Assembly (NCBI RefSeq): GCF_907165205.1
Contig: NC_058191.1
Coordinates: forward strand, 4,094,501-4,158,500
Origin: Coccinella septempunctata
Lineage: Eukaryota; Arthropoda; Insecta; Coleoptera; Coccinellidae
Direction of reading: 5' to 3'
Length of the DNA stretch: 64,000 bases
Each line of letters starts with the position of its first letter. The stretch's first letter is position 1. Made by a program: the position numbers and the translations under genes. Under the pieces are notes generated by a model. It ran no database searches and was not told the DNA's origin. It saw only the letters and a list, made by a program, of their open reading frames with translations. Positions 1-12,377 of the stretch are shown here, in pieces.

Positions 1-215
1 TTGGTTCCATCCAGTCGTTTTCTTCGTTCAAGAGATTTTTCAAAACTGATTGGACAGAGTGTTAGGAATCCAATCGACATCCACATTGTTACCTTAATTT
101 CTCTCAGAAAGTACGGATATAGTTTGTTAAATTATTGATTAATATCTTCCAAAGGAATGATGAAATTTAAAAGATATGTATATCTAGTTCGAAGGCAGAC
201 ACCGTGTCATCATGA

Positions 216-250
216 TATAAAAGCCCAAGCAGCTACTCTACCATCAACAG
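216..250 (+). promoter_or_regulatory. TATA box and initiator of cuticle gene 1
   Basis: TATAAAAG lies at 216-223. An initiator-like TCAACAGT has its A at 246, 30 bp downstream, and the ATG follows at 273. The same TATA/initiator spacing recurs at the other family members, so this is seen in the sequence and supported by comparison within the window. Confidence 0.75.
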
Positions 251-272
251 TCGTTAATTCACCTTCACAAAG

Positions 273-2544
273 ATGAAACTACAAGTAAGTGGAATAGGCT
301 ACCAAACATAAGTGTGTGAAATTAGTTGGGTGCTTTTGACTCAACAATCAGATTCAATTAGTGACAGTGATCGCCTGATTATGTTGGGATTACTCCTTTA
401 ATATCACATTGATAATTGCAAAAATTGTATTTGTTATGATTGGTAATTGGGTGGTCCTATACGAATTTAGTATTTTCATTTTACGCGGAATATATACTTA
501 TTCCATAAATAGAAACATTATATCATGAATAGTTTGCTTCTTGAAATAATTTAACCGAAATTTCGGGAAACGACCGATGAGCCATTTTTATACAGGGTGA
601 GTCCTTGACTTGTGCATATATTTCAACAGTAGATTCTTGAAGCCAAAGGAACACTTTTCACTTTATTATTTTTTCCGATTCACCCTATATATAGACATTT
701 TAATTTCTCATAATGAGCTGTGCCACCCTTGAAAACCTGCTACTAAGTTTTTCAAAGCATTTCAATCTTGTAATTAAGCTACTAAGTAGGTATATAGGAA
801 AAACAAGCATAAACTCACTTTTTCGATTCCATTTGGTGAACGCAGTAGTATTTATAATACAATTTAATCTGACATTCATCTCCAATATGTAACAATAATT
901 CACTATCGTACAAGAATTGCCAGATTAAAACATATAGCGCATTTAATAACAATAACCACATGCAGAATACTCATCTTTATTTTCCAAGTAGTCCAATATT
1001 CATTAGTAAACGTTCAACTTACTTTCAATAGTTGGGTTCTTTGAATTTCTGGTATTTATTGTATGTAAAGAAGAAACAGGATGTGGGTGAAATTTTGTGT
1101 TCGGAGAATATTCATCATATCGATGAAAAACTATAGTCCAAAAATCATTACATTCTATGAAATCGTTTGTGAGATATAACTGAAAATACCATTATTTTTC
1201 TGGATTTCCAACATCCTGCATCTCTTTAACCGAGACGAAAAATGGGAAAAGTATTTTTTTTTTCAGGAATCTTCGTTTAAAATATATGTATACAAGTCAA
1301 AGGTACCGCTGTATAAAATACGTGCAATAGAACAACAGCAAGCCATATTCAAATTGAAGCCATACCGTTAAAAATATTCTGTTCAATGAGTTTCGTTTCT
1401 TAATTTCAGCCGATTTACAAGAGGTTTTTTTCTTATAAAGATTTATTAATGGGAATGAAATAATGAAACAAATATGGAATCAGGCAGTTTCAATAGATAT
1501 CGATAGTTTCCTTGTTTATTCAGTTTTTGAAATTGGTACCCAAATTTATATCGATTTCAAACTGAGAACACTCGTAGGAGTTGAGAACTGAGAAACGAAA
1601 TTCTAAGACATTCATCAGTGCAAAAATAAATGTTTTGTAGATTTGTTGCAAAGTCAAATTTCTGCATGAAAAATATGACAGATCAATAGAATTGAAAGTT
1701 CCTGATTCTTATCTGGGAAAGTGCAATTTCTTCTATCTTCTATATTCTTCTATACAAAATTATTCGAGTACCTTTATGTATGAATAATCAAGAATAGCAA
1801 CTAATTAAATATTAAATATCAGTCAAGGGTAAACAGTGTAATTCCTCTAAACTCAATAATTTCTCACTTCAACAGGGTCTCGCGGTACTGCTACTGGCAG
1901 GTCTGGTTTTGGCAGAGAAGAAGGAAGAATCTAAAACCGTCGAAGCTTCAGACAAGAAACAGAACAAAAGAGGTCTCTTCGACTTGGGTTACGGTGGTGG
2001 ACATGGATTTGATCTTGGTGGAAGTCATGGTATTGAATTAGGAGGTCATGGCTTGGACTTCGGCAGCAGCTATGGAGGTGGTTATGGAGGTGGCTATGGA
2101 GGCGGCTATGGAGAATCCAAACATATTACCATCACCAAGGAAATACCATACCCTGTTCCTCATCCAGTACCTTACCCAGTGGAGAAAAAAGTACATGTAC
2201 CATACCCCGTCAAAGTCCATGTTCCAGTAGATCGTCCATACCCAGTACATGTCCCAAAACCATACCCAGTCCCAGTTGAGAAACCAGTCCCATACCCAGT
2301 AGAGAAACCAGTACCTTACCCAGTTAAAGTACCAGTCAAGGTCCCAGTCAACGTACCATACCCTGTAGCTGTGCCAAAGCCATACCCAGTACCAGTACAC
2401 AAACCATACCCAGTGCCCGTTAAAGTTCCTTACATCGTCGAGAAGAAAGTACCAGTCCTGATCCATGGTCATGGAGGGTACGATAGTATCGACTCAGGTA
2501 GTTACGGACATGGTGGTTTCGACTTTGGTAGTTATCATCATTGA
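273..2544 (+). CDS. PYPV-repeat cuticular protein (CPLCP-like), gene 1
   Basis: Two exons, 273-284 (MKLQ, then GTAAGT) and 1876-2544 (after AACAG), join in phase 0 to give 226 aa. Residues 1-17 are a signal peptide (MKLQGLAVLLLAGLVLA) split by the intron. Residues 18-36 are Lys/Glu/Ser-rich and end in Lys35-Arg36 before Gly37, a possible dibasic processing site. Residues 37-85 are Gly/His-rich (GYGGG repeats), about 95-197 are PYPV/VPV/KPYPVPV repeats, and the tail is Gly/His/Tyr-rich ending SYHH. High PV/PY density and lack of a recognisable Rebers-Riddiford domain fit the low-complexity proline-rich cuticular class; a structural role in extracellular cuticle is inferred from composition. 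AATAAA is at 2645. The intron carries a foldback arm (592-760). The convergent neighbour at 6915-8290 is a close paralogue. Confidence 0.85.
592..760. repeat. Solo arm of a CAGGGTGAGTC foldback element
   Basis: The sequence starting ACAGGGTGAGTCCTTGACT and running into a stretch around 711-740 matches one arm of the full foldback at 54541-55238, including its CATAATGAGCTG block in reverse orientation. Only one arm remains. It lies in intron 1 of cuticle gene 1. Confidence 0.55.
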
Positions 2545-2650
2545 ATAACGACTGAATATTAATTATATCTGTGAATTTTTCGAACTTATTGTAAATTTTA
2601 TATTCTCAGGCATATTTGATCTACCTTTATTTATTTTCATGAAAAATAAA

Positions 2651-3060
2651 AATCTATATTTTCCAACAATATTTTGTTGTTCAATTCTTGAAAAATAGTG
2701 TTGCTAGCCAAGTTGAAATTAGTGGCAGTATCGTTTCAAGGGATAACCGTAGACATATCAAAGTAATCAGCAATGCTGCTTCAAATGTGGTTATTTCGAA
2801 TCAAATATACTGCACCACAAGAATTAGGGATATCGTATTCAATCGTTTTTAAAAGTATGTAATCTTCGATAAAATCGCTGTAAAATCATTTAAAACCCAA
2901 TAACAACTTGAATCGATCCAATAAAAATCAGTATGAGACATTTCGTCAATCTGGTCGCCTTTTTTCTGAAGTGTGTTTTTTTGCATATCCTTCATGAATG
3001 TTCTTATTTTGAAATGAAGTCAGTTTATCAACGGCTTCGATTTGAAACGATATTCTGAAA
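2651..3060. other. Intergenic spacer, nothing recognised
   Basis: AT-rich sequence between the poly(A) signal of cuticle gene 1 and the Tc1-like remnant. I looked for a 5' inverted repeat of the transposon here and did not find one. Confidence 0.5.
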
Positions 3061-4075
3061 ATGCCAAGACGTAAATTAACAAACGCTGAGGCTAATAGGG
3101 CTATCGGAATGCTACAGGGTGGCCTAACTCAGGTTGTTGTAGCGGAAAGGCTCCAAGTCAGCCAAAGTGTGATATCTCGACTTTGGAATAGGTTCAGGGA
3201 GACAGGTTTCGTGTTGGAAGAACAAGGCTTGGTGGGCGACGTAAAACAACACCTGCTCAGGATCGTTTCATCACCGTTTCGGCGAGAAGAAACCCTACAT
3301 CTACGTGTAGAATGCTACGGAATACTGTTCAAAATGCAGATGAGGACCAAGTTTCCATCGAAACCACCAGACGACGTTTGAGAGAGGTGAATCTAGGTTC
3401 TAGACGTCCATTAAGAGGAGTTCCATTAACACGTGACCATAAGCGTCAAAGACTGGAATGGGCAAGACAACATATCAATTGGAACGATCAATGGCGTAGT
3501 GTCCTTTTCACTGATGAATCCAGATATGGACGATTTTCAGATTCTCGAAGAATAAGGGTATGGACAATCCCACGCATACCCCGTAATCGTCGCTATGTCC
3601 AAAAAGTCCATCCATTCCGAGGGGGTAGTGTTATGGTATGGGCCGGGATATGTTTCAACGGGCGCACAGATCTACACATTTGTCCTGGGAATATGACTGT
3701 CTTACACTATAGGGTGCAATGTTGTGCCAAATTTTCAAGCTGCTATTGGCGAAACTTTTCAATTTCTAGACGATTACGCTAGACCGCACCGTGCAGCCAT
3801 AGTTGAGAATGCGCGCGATGTGCTTGGTATTCCACATTTATCAATACCTCCGCACTCACCAGATTTGAATTGTATAGAATATGCATGGGATATACTCCAA
3901 AGAAGATTAGGTAATCATCAACCTACCCCAGAATCCTTAAATGATCTGAGAGAGCTTCTGCCCCGTTTATGGAAAAATAAAATTCCTCAAGAAATGTTCA
4001 AGAACCTCGTGGTGTAGTATGCAAAGAAGATGTCAAGCTGTTATTGATGCCCTTGGAGGCCATACATTGTATTGA
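3061..4075 (+). pseudogene. Tc1-like (DD34E) transposase, frameshifted
   Basis: A transposase remnant spread over three frames (3061 onward, about 3312-3720, about 3724-4017). The N-terminus (MPRRKLTNAEANRAIG..., VVVAERLQVSQSVISRLW) is a helix-turn-helix DNA-binding region. The catalytic core follows: VLFTDESR holds the first Asp and SVMVWAGI the usual Trp-Ala-Gly motif, then LDDYARPHR and, 34 residues after its Asp, the Glu in NCIEYAWD. This is the DD34E spacing of Tc1. A last frameshift before 4017 separates the conserved end (MQRRCQAVIDALGGHTLY, stop at 4073-4075). At least three frameshifts make it inactive. An ACACCCTGTT motif at about 4293 may be the 3' terminus; no matching 5' terminus was seen. 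Confidence 0.9.
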
Positions 4076-4309
4076 TAGTCTTAAAATGCTTGAATTCTCT
4101 GGGAATAAAATTTCGTTATTTCACTCGAGCAGTTTATTTAGGTATAAAAAAACACTCATAGCATTTCGTTACTCGATGGTGGATATTCAACGCTGCATTA
4201 ACAGAACTCATCCACAAATAGATTTGCAAAATGATCATGGAAAATTTCAACCAAACAATTTTCGACAGAATATACTGAGTAAATAAAACAACACCCTGTT
4301 AAGGATTTA

Positions 4310-5585
4310 TTACAACAATCTTTCAATATAAATAATATTTTTTCGTAGGTCTTTTTCTCCTGATCTCGAATATATATGCCTATCTAGGTCCGTCTATCTT
4401 AAGTCGAGAAATTAAGAGATTCATAGTTTCAAAATTTTGGAATAAAAATACAGAATACAACAAAATTATTTCGAACAATCTTCTCAAAAGCTTCATTGTC
4501 TCAATAAATACTCAACAATAACCAAGAAAAATTACAAAAAAAAATAAATATCTATAGAGGTGTGATATAAACCTAAAGAAATTGCTCGAAATATCCACTA
4601 TTAAAATATACATAGTTCATACCATTTTCTCAAGTTGGTAAGACTATGTGTGTATCGTTGCAGTTCAATGTGGAGACGACAATTCGAAAAATTGTCTAAT
4701 AGTGCTAAGCCCAGATTTCAGTCATCCTGGTTTAAAGGAGTGCTTGCTGAGGTGATGAGATCAGCAAGAATGAATAAATGAAAAACTCAAAAATGTGTTG
4801 ACAAGTATCATAACCTCACATTTGCGTACTATTATAGGTATAGTGTGTAATGTGTTCCAAGGCCTAGTACCGACTGCTTCCATGAAAGTGAATGGACTAT
4901 GGATATGATCGCAAAACTGATCTTTTCTCTTCCTGAAGAGAAGTTTCTCTTATCTTCTTTCATTAATAGTGCAGCAAGGATAATTTATTTAAGAATATCT
5001 AGATTCTCGTGATTTCCATCAACCTATATGAAATTATTGCTGATTCCATGTACTTTGGGTGTCACCATTAACTATCACTCATTAAGGAAAAGAATTCTTT
5101 ATTTGGAAATCTGTAAGAGATAATTGAATGAATAGAGCATAACATAACTTCAACTGAAAAAAACGATTTTATATAATTCATTCCAATTGAATCATTACAG
5201 TAATTAGCAAGAAACTACAATTATTCAATTGCCAAACTGATTAATGCATATAAATTTAAAATGGATCAGTTCTTTTTCCGCACAAAATATGTTTATCGAA
5301 TACGAAAATGCTTGCCCATTTCTAGAAATAAATGGTAGCCAAGATTCGTTAAAATATAAATACCTAAATAGTTTTATTTATGTATCCTTGTTTCTTGTAT
5401 AATTATGAAACATCAACACCTGGTAGCTGAAGCATATAACATAATTGTGATCATTTCACCCATTTTTGCGAGAAAACAGTTTTTCTTGAAAATTAGACAG
5501 ACCACAGCAAATTCCTGGAACCCAAAGGTTCCAGTAATGCCGAACTTTTTAAATAAATACAGAACATCGTTTGATAGAGAATATA
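4310..5585. other. Intergenic spacer, no gene recognised
   Basis: AT-rich DNA between the Tc1 remnant and a foldback element. No long open frame, RNA gene or obvious repeat was recognised. Confidence 0.45.
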
Positions 5586-6355
5586 CAGGGTGTCCCGGAA
5601 AATGTGGGAAATCTCTCGGATTCAGATAGAACATAAAAAATGAAGATGACAAGTTCCCATAATTTTTTTTCCTAGCGGCTCTCCCTACGAAGATACGACC
5701 TCCTAAATGACTCCACTGGAAATCCATTTTAGTGGAATAAGTTTCAAACTACTCGATATAATTTGTTGAAAATTTGATATGATTAATAGTAGTAAGGACC
5801 TTTTATATCACAGCACTCAAATTTCAATTAGTTTGTTCAGTTTACCAGGGACGGACTGGGTTGTACTTTTTTGCAGACAAAAAACTAGACTTCATGTTAT
5901 TTTGAATATAAATTAAAAAATTACTTACTTCTTTCATTATTTTTTTTTCGAAAACTGTTCATTTTATCGACACTGAACATGAGTACCTTTCCTTCAGCTT
6001 AATATTCAAGGTATCCAAATTTGTTTTTTTTAGCACCTTATCATACAGGGTGTTAAAAATGTAAGCATTAAAATGTACACCTAGCCCGCCCCTGGTAAAC
6101 TGAACAAGCTAATTTAAATTTGAGTGCGGTAATTTAAGAGGTCCTCACTACTATTAATCATATCAAATTTTCATTGAATTATATCAAGTAGTTTAAAATT
6201 TATTCGACAAAAATAAATTTCCAGTGACGTCATTTAGGAGGTCGTATCTTCGTAGGGAGGGCCGCTAGGAAAAAAAATTATGGGAACGTGTCATCTTATT
6301 TTTTTATGTTCTATCTGAATCCGAGAGATTTCCCACATTTTACGGGAAAACCTTG
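5586..6355. repeat. Foldback (palindromic) element, about 0.77 kb
   Basis: The left end CAGGGTGTCCCGGAAAATG and the segment to about 5850 reappear inverted at about 6080-6355 (GTGGGAAATCTCTCGGATTC, GAGGTCGTATCTTCGTAGGG and the CCTGGTAAACTGAACAA block match on opposite strands). Both ends lie against TATA. It has no coding capacity, as expected of a MITE-like derivative. It lies between the convergent cuticle genes 1 and 2. Confidence 0.8.
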
Positions 6356-6803
6356 TATATGGGATGTTGAAATCTGGAAGTAAATCTCGTAACAAATTTT
6401 TTCAAGTCTCCTATGCAGTTTGTATCAGTTAATTTCCAGAAAGTGAGGAATTTTCAATAGCCAGATGAGTTCATTACGATTTTTCTCAATAATACCTAAT
6501 ATATTTTAATGTTTTTTGGAAAGTGGCATATATGCTCAAAAATTCTTATGATATGTCGGGTGTTTCAAGCTACATGTCCAATGAACGGTTTCTCATAAAA
6601 CTGGACCACATCAATGGCGCACCCACAAGATATCCTGGTAAAAGATATGACTGTTGAAAATATCTTCATTATAGTTATCATATTTGGATCCTTCAAATAC
6701 TAATGGCTGGCAATCTTAAAGTCCGTATAAGATTTCAATATCTTTGGAATAATCTTCATGAAATTCGGTTGACAAAAAATACTCTATAAAAAATCAAAAG
6801 TTT
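6356..6803. other. Intergenic spacer downstream of cuticle gene 2
   Basis: Nothing recognised apart from the gene 2 poly(A) signal (AATAAA on the minus strand at 6804-6809) at its right edge. Confidence 0.4.
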
Positions 6804-6914
6804 TTTATTTGAGAAACATAAATAAATGGCAGATGAAATGAGATGTAAAGAAAAGTATAACAATTGAGATGGAAAATTCTGAGAAATATAGATACTACTT
6901 CAATCAGTCGTTAT

Positions 6915-8290
6915 TCAATGATGATAACTACCAAAGTCGAAACCACCATGTCCGTAACTACCTGAGTCGATACTATCGTACCCTCCATGACCATGGATCA
7001 GGACTGGTACTTTCTTCTCGACATAGTAAGGTACTTTGACGGGCACTGGGTATGGTTTGTGCACTGGTACTGGGTATGGCTTTGGCACAGGTACTGGGTA
7101 TGGTACTTTGACTGGGACTTTGACTGGTACTTTAACTGGGTAAGGTACTGGTTTTTCTACTGGGTATGGTACGTGTTTCACAACTGGGACTGGGTATGGT
7201 TTTGGGACGTGTACTGGGTAAGGACGATCTACTGGAACTTTGACTTTGACGGGGTATGGTACATGTACTGGTTTCTCCACTGGGATAGGTACAGGATGGG
7301 GAACAGGGTATGGTATTTCCTTGGTGATGGTAATATGTTTGGATTCTCCATAGCCGCCTCCATAGCCACCTCCATAACCGCCTCCATAGCTTCCACCGTA
7401 GCTGCTGCCGAAGTCCAAACCGTGACTTCCTCCAAAACCTCCAAAACCATGTCCACCACCGTAACCCAAGTCGAAGAGACCTCTTTTGTTGTGTTTCTTG
7501 TCGGAAGATTCGACGTTTTTAGATTCTTCCTTCTTCTCTGCCAAAACCAGACCTGCTAGTAGCAGTAACGCAAGACCCTGTGAAGAGGATATATGATAGG
7601 ACAATTGGAGAGAAGTAAATCTATTCCTGTAGTTGATGATCATAAGTAGGCAAACAGCAAACATTATGATGAAATGAGTTGAGAATTCCGTGATTGAAGA
7701 CGTTGAGAAATCCAGTAACTTTATTTTAATTCAATTAATTTGTTATACATTTCAGAACAAATCGTCTGAAATATATATTATCCTTCATAGATTGAATTTA
7801 AGGCGTTAGACACACTGAAAGAATAAGTTCATGGCATCCACCTATACCGTCAAATAATATGTTAATAGATTGAATGTATTTCTTCATCTGCAGATTGCAC
7901 AAAGGTGTTAATAAACTCCGAAAGAAATTTATGGAGTGCAAATCAATGAATTCCGAAAAAGTTCTTCTCTGGGAGAGACTCAAACCCACCACCCCTTTCA
8001 AGATATTATCTTCTCAAACAAAATAAACTTTTCTTGATTTCAATTTCGGCTCAATAAACAATGTCAGTGAAGCTACAAACCCTGTGTTTAACTCCATAGT
8101 TTTGTATGTAAACAATAATCAGGCTGTTCAAGTACACACCGAGTGTACTCCCTGGTACTACAAAATCCAAATTACCTACTACGAGTATGAAGTCTAACAA
8201 ACCACGATTCGTATGCTGTCACCCTGGTTCAATGAATGATTGCTAACGTAGAATGTCTGCGGTCAAATATCCACTCACCTGTAGTTTCAT
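6915..8290 (-). CDS. PYPV-repeat cuticular protein (CPLCP-like), gene 2
   Basis: Minus-strand exons 8279-8290 (MKLQ, then GTGAGT) and 6915-7577 (after CACAG) join in phase 0 to 224 aa. The signal peptide MKLQGLALLLLAGLVLA is followed by a charged segment ending Lys35-Arg36-Gly37, a GYGGG-rich stretch, PYPV repeats and a tail identical to that of gene 1 (GHGGYDSIDSGSYGHGGF). It is the closest paralogue of gene 1 and faces it, which suggests an inverted duplication. It differs mainly in the spacer (GFGGFGGSHG) and in PVVKHVPYPV replacing PVEKPVPYPV. A long open frame antisense to exon 2 is a by-product of the repeats, not a gene. The poly(A) signal is at 6804-6809. Confidence 0.85.
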
Positions 8291-8310
8291 ATCAAGGGAA
8301 GTTCAATAAC

Positions 8311-8348
8311 GACTGTTGATTTTACGTTGCCTTCCATCAGCTTTTATA
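8311..8348 (-). promoter_or_regulatory. TATA box and initiator of cuticle gene 2
   Basis: On the minus strand TATAAAAG occupies 8348-8341 and ATCAACAGTC occupies 8320-8311, with the initiator A at 8317, 31 bp from the start of the TATA box. The ATG is at 8288-8290. Confidence 0.75.
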
Positions 8349-8960
8349 CAAGTACTATGTTCTAGAAGAACGTATACGAATGATACGGTGTTTGCTCTCG
8401 ATGAAACCGTCGCTGTTTCTTTCCAATTCATTTGTGCCATTTGTTAAATAATCGAATGTAAATTCGAATAACATTATGAACTTCCTATAAATTAAAAAAA
8501 TTAAATTGGATGTGTATTGAGTGTCTGCCAAAAAGACCCTGTACCTTATATTCGAAACCAAAGGAGTTACAGAAAATGTTATCAAATGAAAGTTGTTCAA
8601 GATAAATTAGTCGTCAATAATTTAGTAGTATGATATGGTTGAATTATTTCCATACATGGTGGCAATACAACCCTATTTTTCTTCAATAGAAATGCCTCTG
8701 TTTTATTGTTCGTACATTGGTGTGCAAGTTATATCCCTGGTCAAATTTCACAGAGTAATTCTACAGGCAATCAGTAAAGTTCATATAGATAGAATATGAT
8801 CAAATCGTGTAATAATACTCCATAACAGGAAAATTGAAACTGGTAAAGTTTTTTTTTGAAAAAACCTGCTCAGCGGAAAAATTAGAAAAAGTGTAATATT
8901 CCGTTTGCACCGTTTTTTTTTCATAAAAATCCTAATAGCTCATAAACCGTTGGCTTTTTA
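8349..8960. other. Upstream spacer of cuticle gene 2
   Basis: AT-rich sequence with no recognised gene. Regulatory elements of gene 2 may lie here, but none can be named from sequence alone. Confidence 0.4.
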
Positions 8961-8970
8961 CTCAGGATAT

Positions 8971-9290
8971 TTTTTATTCATTTATTTCATTTATTTATTT
9001 ATTTCTACACATACACCCAAGAAGGTAATTACATATGCAGAACAACACAAAAACACTATCAACTACTTAACCTAGGAGAACAATCTTCTCACATTTCCCA
9101 AACTAGTATTGAACAAATCCAAGGCAAATTTTTCAATCAACTCATTGCATATAAGCATCATTTTATTAATAGGAGATGAACTACCTAGCGTTACATGAAA
9201 GGTTTCCCTATTTCTAAGCCTCAGATATAAATTAGGTACTTTAAATTTGACAAGATCGACAAAATAACAGTCTTGAAATGTTAAATATTA
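8971..9290 (-). pseudogene. LINE 3' end: RT C-terminal fragment and A-rich tail
   Basis: On the minus strand an open stretch from about 9269 to the stop at 9074-9072 encodes VPNLYLRLRNRETFHVTLG, then CNELIEKFALDLF. This pattern is typical of the extreme C-terminus of non-LTR retrotransposon reverse transcriptases. About 70 bp after the stop comes a (TAAA)n-type tail (8971-9004). The fragment is strongly 5'-truncated and has no catalytic region. The clade is not assigned. Confidence 0.55.
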
Positions 9291-9299
9291 TTTAAAATC

Positions 9300-10724
9300 T
9301 TGAAAATAAAAAGAACTGCGTTGCACTTGCGTCTGTTAATCAATGTGCACATATTGAAGTCTTCCAACATTGAAATATATGACTTCATGAAAGGATACTC
9401 ATTGTATTTGAAAAAAATTCATGCTCTTGAAATTGCCATAAAATTAGCTACATAACGATGCCAAGATAATATAATGGATGTGCCATTTGAAATAGGAAAT
9501 GATTAGGCTGTTTCCGGTATCACTGGTAGATGCATAGGTCCGAAAATATTTTGCTGAGAAAGTTCGTTGCCGAAAACACCAACATGCAAATTTTCAGAAC
9601 AGAATTGTGATTTGTGTAGTTTTCTATAAACATCCAAAAGGTTGAGCGGTGAATCTGAATCACCCTGTACATATACATAGTTTTATGGATCTCAGATTGT
9701 GCGTTTCGGATTTATATGAATAATGGTTCACCATTTGAAATGCTGTATGTTAGTAAACTATTAGTTATTCATCCATAAAATTACAGTTTGTGCCAACAAT
9801 TTTTCGGAAGATCTAACTTTGAGCTGTTACAAACAGAAAATTTTCTAAATTTTGAAAGCAGTACCTATATTCCCATATTTTTTTGAATTTTTTATTTTTA
9901 GAATTTTTCGTTGCTTATATTTTAATGTTGTTTTTTGTATTTGTGTAATAAAGAACTTGTAAATTTTTTTTAATTACCCCCTTAACCAAAAGGGTGAAAT
10001 GTGCCACCTTTTTTTATTTTCCACCATAACTTTTCATTAAGGCTCATCAGAAAATATGAATCAAAAAAGGGTTTTCGATTTCTCCCCTCTCTAGCTATGT
10101 GGGATGAGTGAGAAAATTACTTTCAAGGGCATCTGTGTTCGAAAAATACCTGTGCAAAATTTCATTTGTTCATCTTGGTCCTACTTTGAAATAAAATTGA
10201 ATAAATCCATAATCAAGTCTTCATCTTCGAAGCAACGTAACTCTTCAACGAAGCGTTTAGAGATTTATTCTCATTAATCCTGGGACACCCTTTAGTCCCT
10301 GTAGAACGGAATCTTCGAAAAGCTCTTTGAATGACGAAACCAACTATATAATAACGGCAATAAAACTATGTTTTTTGTTCGTTTGATAAGCATAAAACAT
10401 ATTGCGATAACATCAAAATTACTAATGATACAGAAATTCTATAATGTTGAGTTTAAATGTTATTGAATAGTGGATCGAAGACATTCGAAGTCAAGTTGTT
10501 ATAGATACGAATAAAATAAATTGTCCTCAGAGGAAGATTTGCGAAAAGATTAGATGTCGAACAGTCGTTTCACAATTTGATGAAATTTTTGGATTTATCA
10601 ATTTATTGCTACCAATAAATTGATTAACCTATAGTAATATCTCAGCAAAGAAACAAATCGAATTTTATTAATATAGACATCGATTGAAATTCAATCAGGA
10701 AGGACTCTGGATCTTCTAAAACTC
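9300..10724. other. Intergenic spacer with one repeat terminus
   Basis: No gene recognised. ATCACCCTGTACATATA near 9660 looks like the terminus of a CAGGGTG-type element, but no partner end was found. Confidence 0.35.
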
Positions 10725-10850
10725 TATAGGGTTTTCACTCCCAGGCTCTGAAACAAAATCAATTAAAACATTGAAATATTGATTTTCTCCTGCGTATATT
10801 CTTGCACTTATTTGTCAGGGGCAAATCAGATTCATTTCCAGTGTGTTATG
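10725..10850. repeat. Partial copy of the TAGGGTTTTCA foldback family
   Basis: TATAGGGTTTTCACTCCCAGGC and the following ATTCTTGCAC...TTTGTCAGGGGCAAATCAGAT block match the left arm of the palindrome at 20699-21021. The right arm is missing, and another palindrome starts at about 10851, so it was probably broken by that insertion. Confidence 0.6.
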
Positions 10851-11272
10851 CGGGATAACGAGAAAATTTGTAATATTTTCGAGTTTCCCTCACTTCCGGT
10901 TATACCGGAAGTAACTTTCAACTTCGTTTTTTCAAAGGGCATACCCAATAAATTATAACATTTTTGGATTTCACATTGAATTTCGACACTAAACTATCAT
11001 CGTAATCAATAAAAATAATATTTCTTTATGGAATTTTTCATCAAGATAACAGTTAAAACATACAACATATGGTTTCAGTAAAAGTTCCACGAATACACTT
11101 CTTGGGAATATTAGTGATGACATAATCCAAATCTTATCAAAATTCGAAGGGGAATTTAAAAATTTAATGATTTACTGGGCATACGATTTGATAAAACGAA
11201 GTTAGCTATTTCCAATACAATCGGAAGTGTCAGAACTTGAACATATTTTAGATTTTCTCGTCATCCTGTATA
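10851..11272. repeat. Foldback element, about 0.42 kb
   Basis: The left sequence GGGATAACGAGAAAATTTG...CACTTCCGGTTATACC and the right CAATCGGAAGTGTCAG...GATTTTCTCGTCATCCTGTA are imperfect inverted copies. The centre is AT-rich and non-coding. Confidence 0.55.
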
Positions 11273-11498
11273 ACCCACTGACAAAGAATTTCATGAATAT
11301 TGTTTTCTGTATTACTTTGGGTGAGGTTAAGAAAGAATAACACTGTTTATAGGCCGATATGAAAGGATTGAGGGTTTAAATAAAAAGTTAGGTACCTACT
11401 TTAGAACGCTAAATAACTCCAAATATTCATTTTTAAAAGGCATGCCAATGATGAAAAAAGAGCAAGTCACAAATGAGCGTCTCGATAATGGAGCCTTA

Positions 11499-12193
11499 TA
11501 CAGGACGGTCATTGACTCGTACGAATATTTCAACAGTAGATTCTTGCAGTCAAAGGAAACACTGTTTTTCTTTACCATTTTTTCCGAATCGGCTCAGTTT
11601 AAAACATAACAGGTCGTTGAAAAACCATAAAAAAATGGTATTTTAATTCCATTCTCACGGTTTTATCGAATGAGATGAATTTCATAATATATTTTTTCAA
11701 TTATTTGATGAATATTTTTCGAACAGAAGAAATCACCCACGTCTTCCAATTTTCTCATTATGGCCGTTACGTACCATAAAAATACCAAATATTAAAAGTA
11801 CCAAACTCTTGAAACTAAGTTGAACACTATCTAATGAATATTTGAACGTTTTGTGAAATGAAAGTATTCTTCATATTTTCTCGTATAATGCGCCGTTTTC
11901 GAGTAATTTGATGATCAAAAAAAAAAAAAATTAAAAATATCTGTGAAATTTAAAAAAATGGGTGCTTTGACCCAACTCTTTTGAGAAGATCCACAGATGT
12001 GTAATGTCACAGATTTAGCTGATTATTCTGAAGGTAATTTTGTTTTTTCATGGATGGAACAGCTCATTATGAAAACTTGAAATGGATATATCTTTTTATC
12101 TGGACCGATTCGGTTGGTATAGGAAAATAGGTTTACTTTTGATCTCAAGAATCTACTTTTAAAATATTTTTACGAGTCAAATCTCGCTCTGTA
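11499..12193. repeat. Foldback element of the CAGGGTGAGTC family, about 0.69 kb
   Basis: The left end (ACAGGACGGTCATTGACTCG) and right end (TACGAGTCAAATCTCGCTCT) are inverted. Internal blocks (TCTTCCAATTTTCTCATTATG, TTTCGAGTAATTTGATG, ACAGCTCATTATGAAAAC) match the copy at 54541-55238 in the same order. It is diverged and non-coding. Confidence 0.7.
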
Positions 12194-12377
12194 TACTGCC
12201 CTATATCCATTATTGTATTCCCCCCTATTCACCTTATTTCTGACCACTGCCGCTGCCCCTTTTTCCGTCATCTTTAATTAAAGAATCTTGCGAACTCTCA
12301 AGATTCTCAAACTGCTCTCGACAGTAAATTCTCGAAAAGTTAATTTTTACTAGTTGATAACAACTTCAGAAAATGTA

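Noticed and set aside
2038..2472. Long open frames antisense to every PYPV exon (also 6987-7559, 21582-22019, 27166-27693, 33112-33723 and 37771-38382), rich in Tyr-Trp-Val-Trp
   Set aside because: They follow from the codons of the sense repeats (CCA TAC CCA GTA reads TAC TGG GTA TGG on the other strand, which contains no stops). They have no promoter or signal peptide and are not independently conserved.
5405..5629. Small open frames at both ends of the 5586-6355 element
   Set aside because: They overlap the foldback terminus and are mirrored on the other strand.
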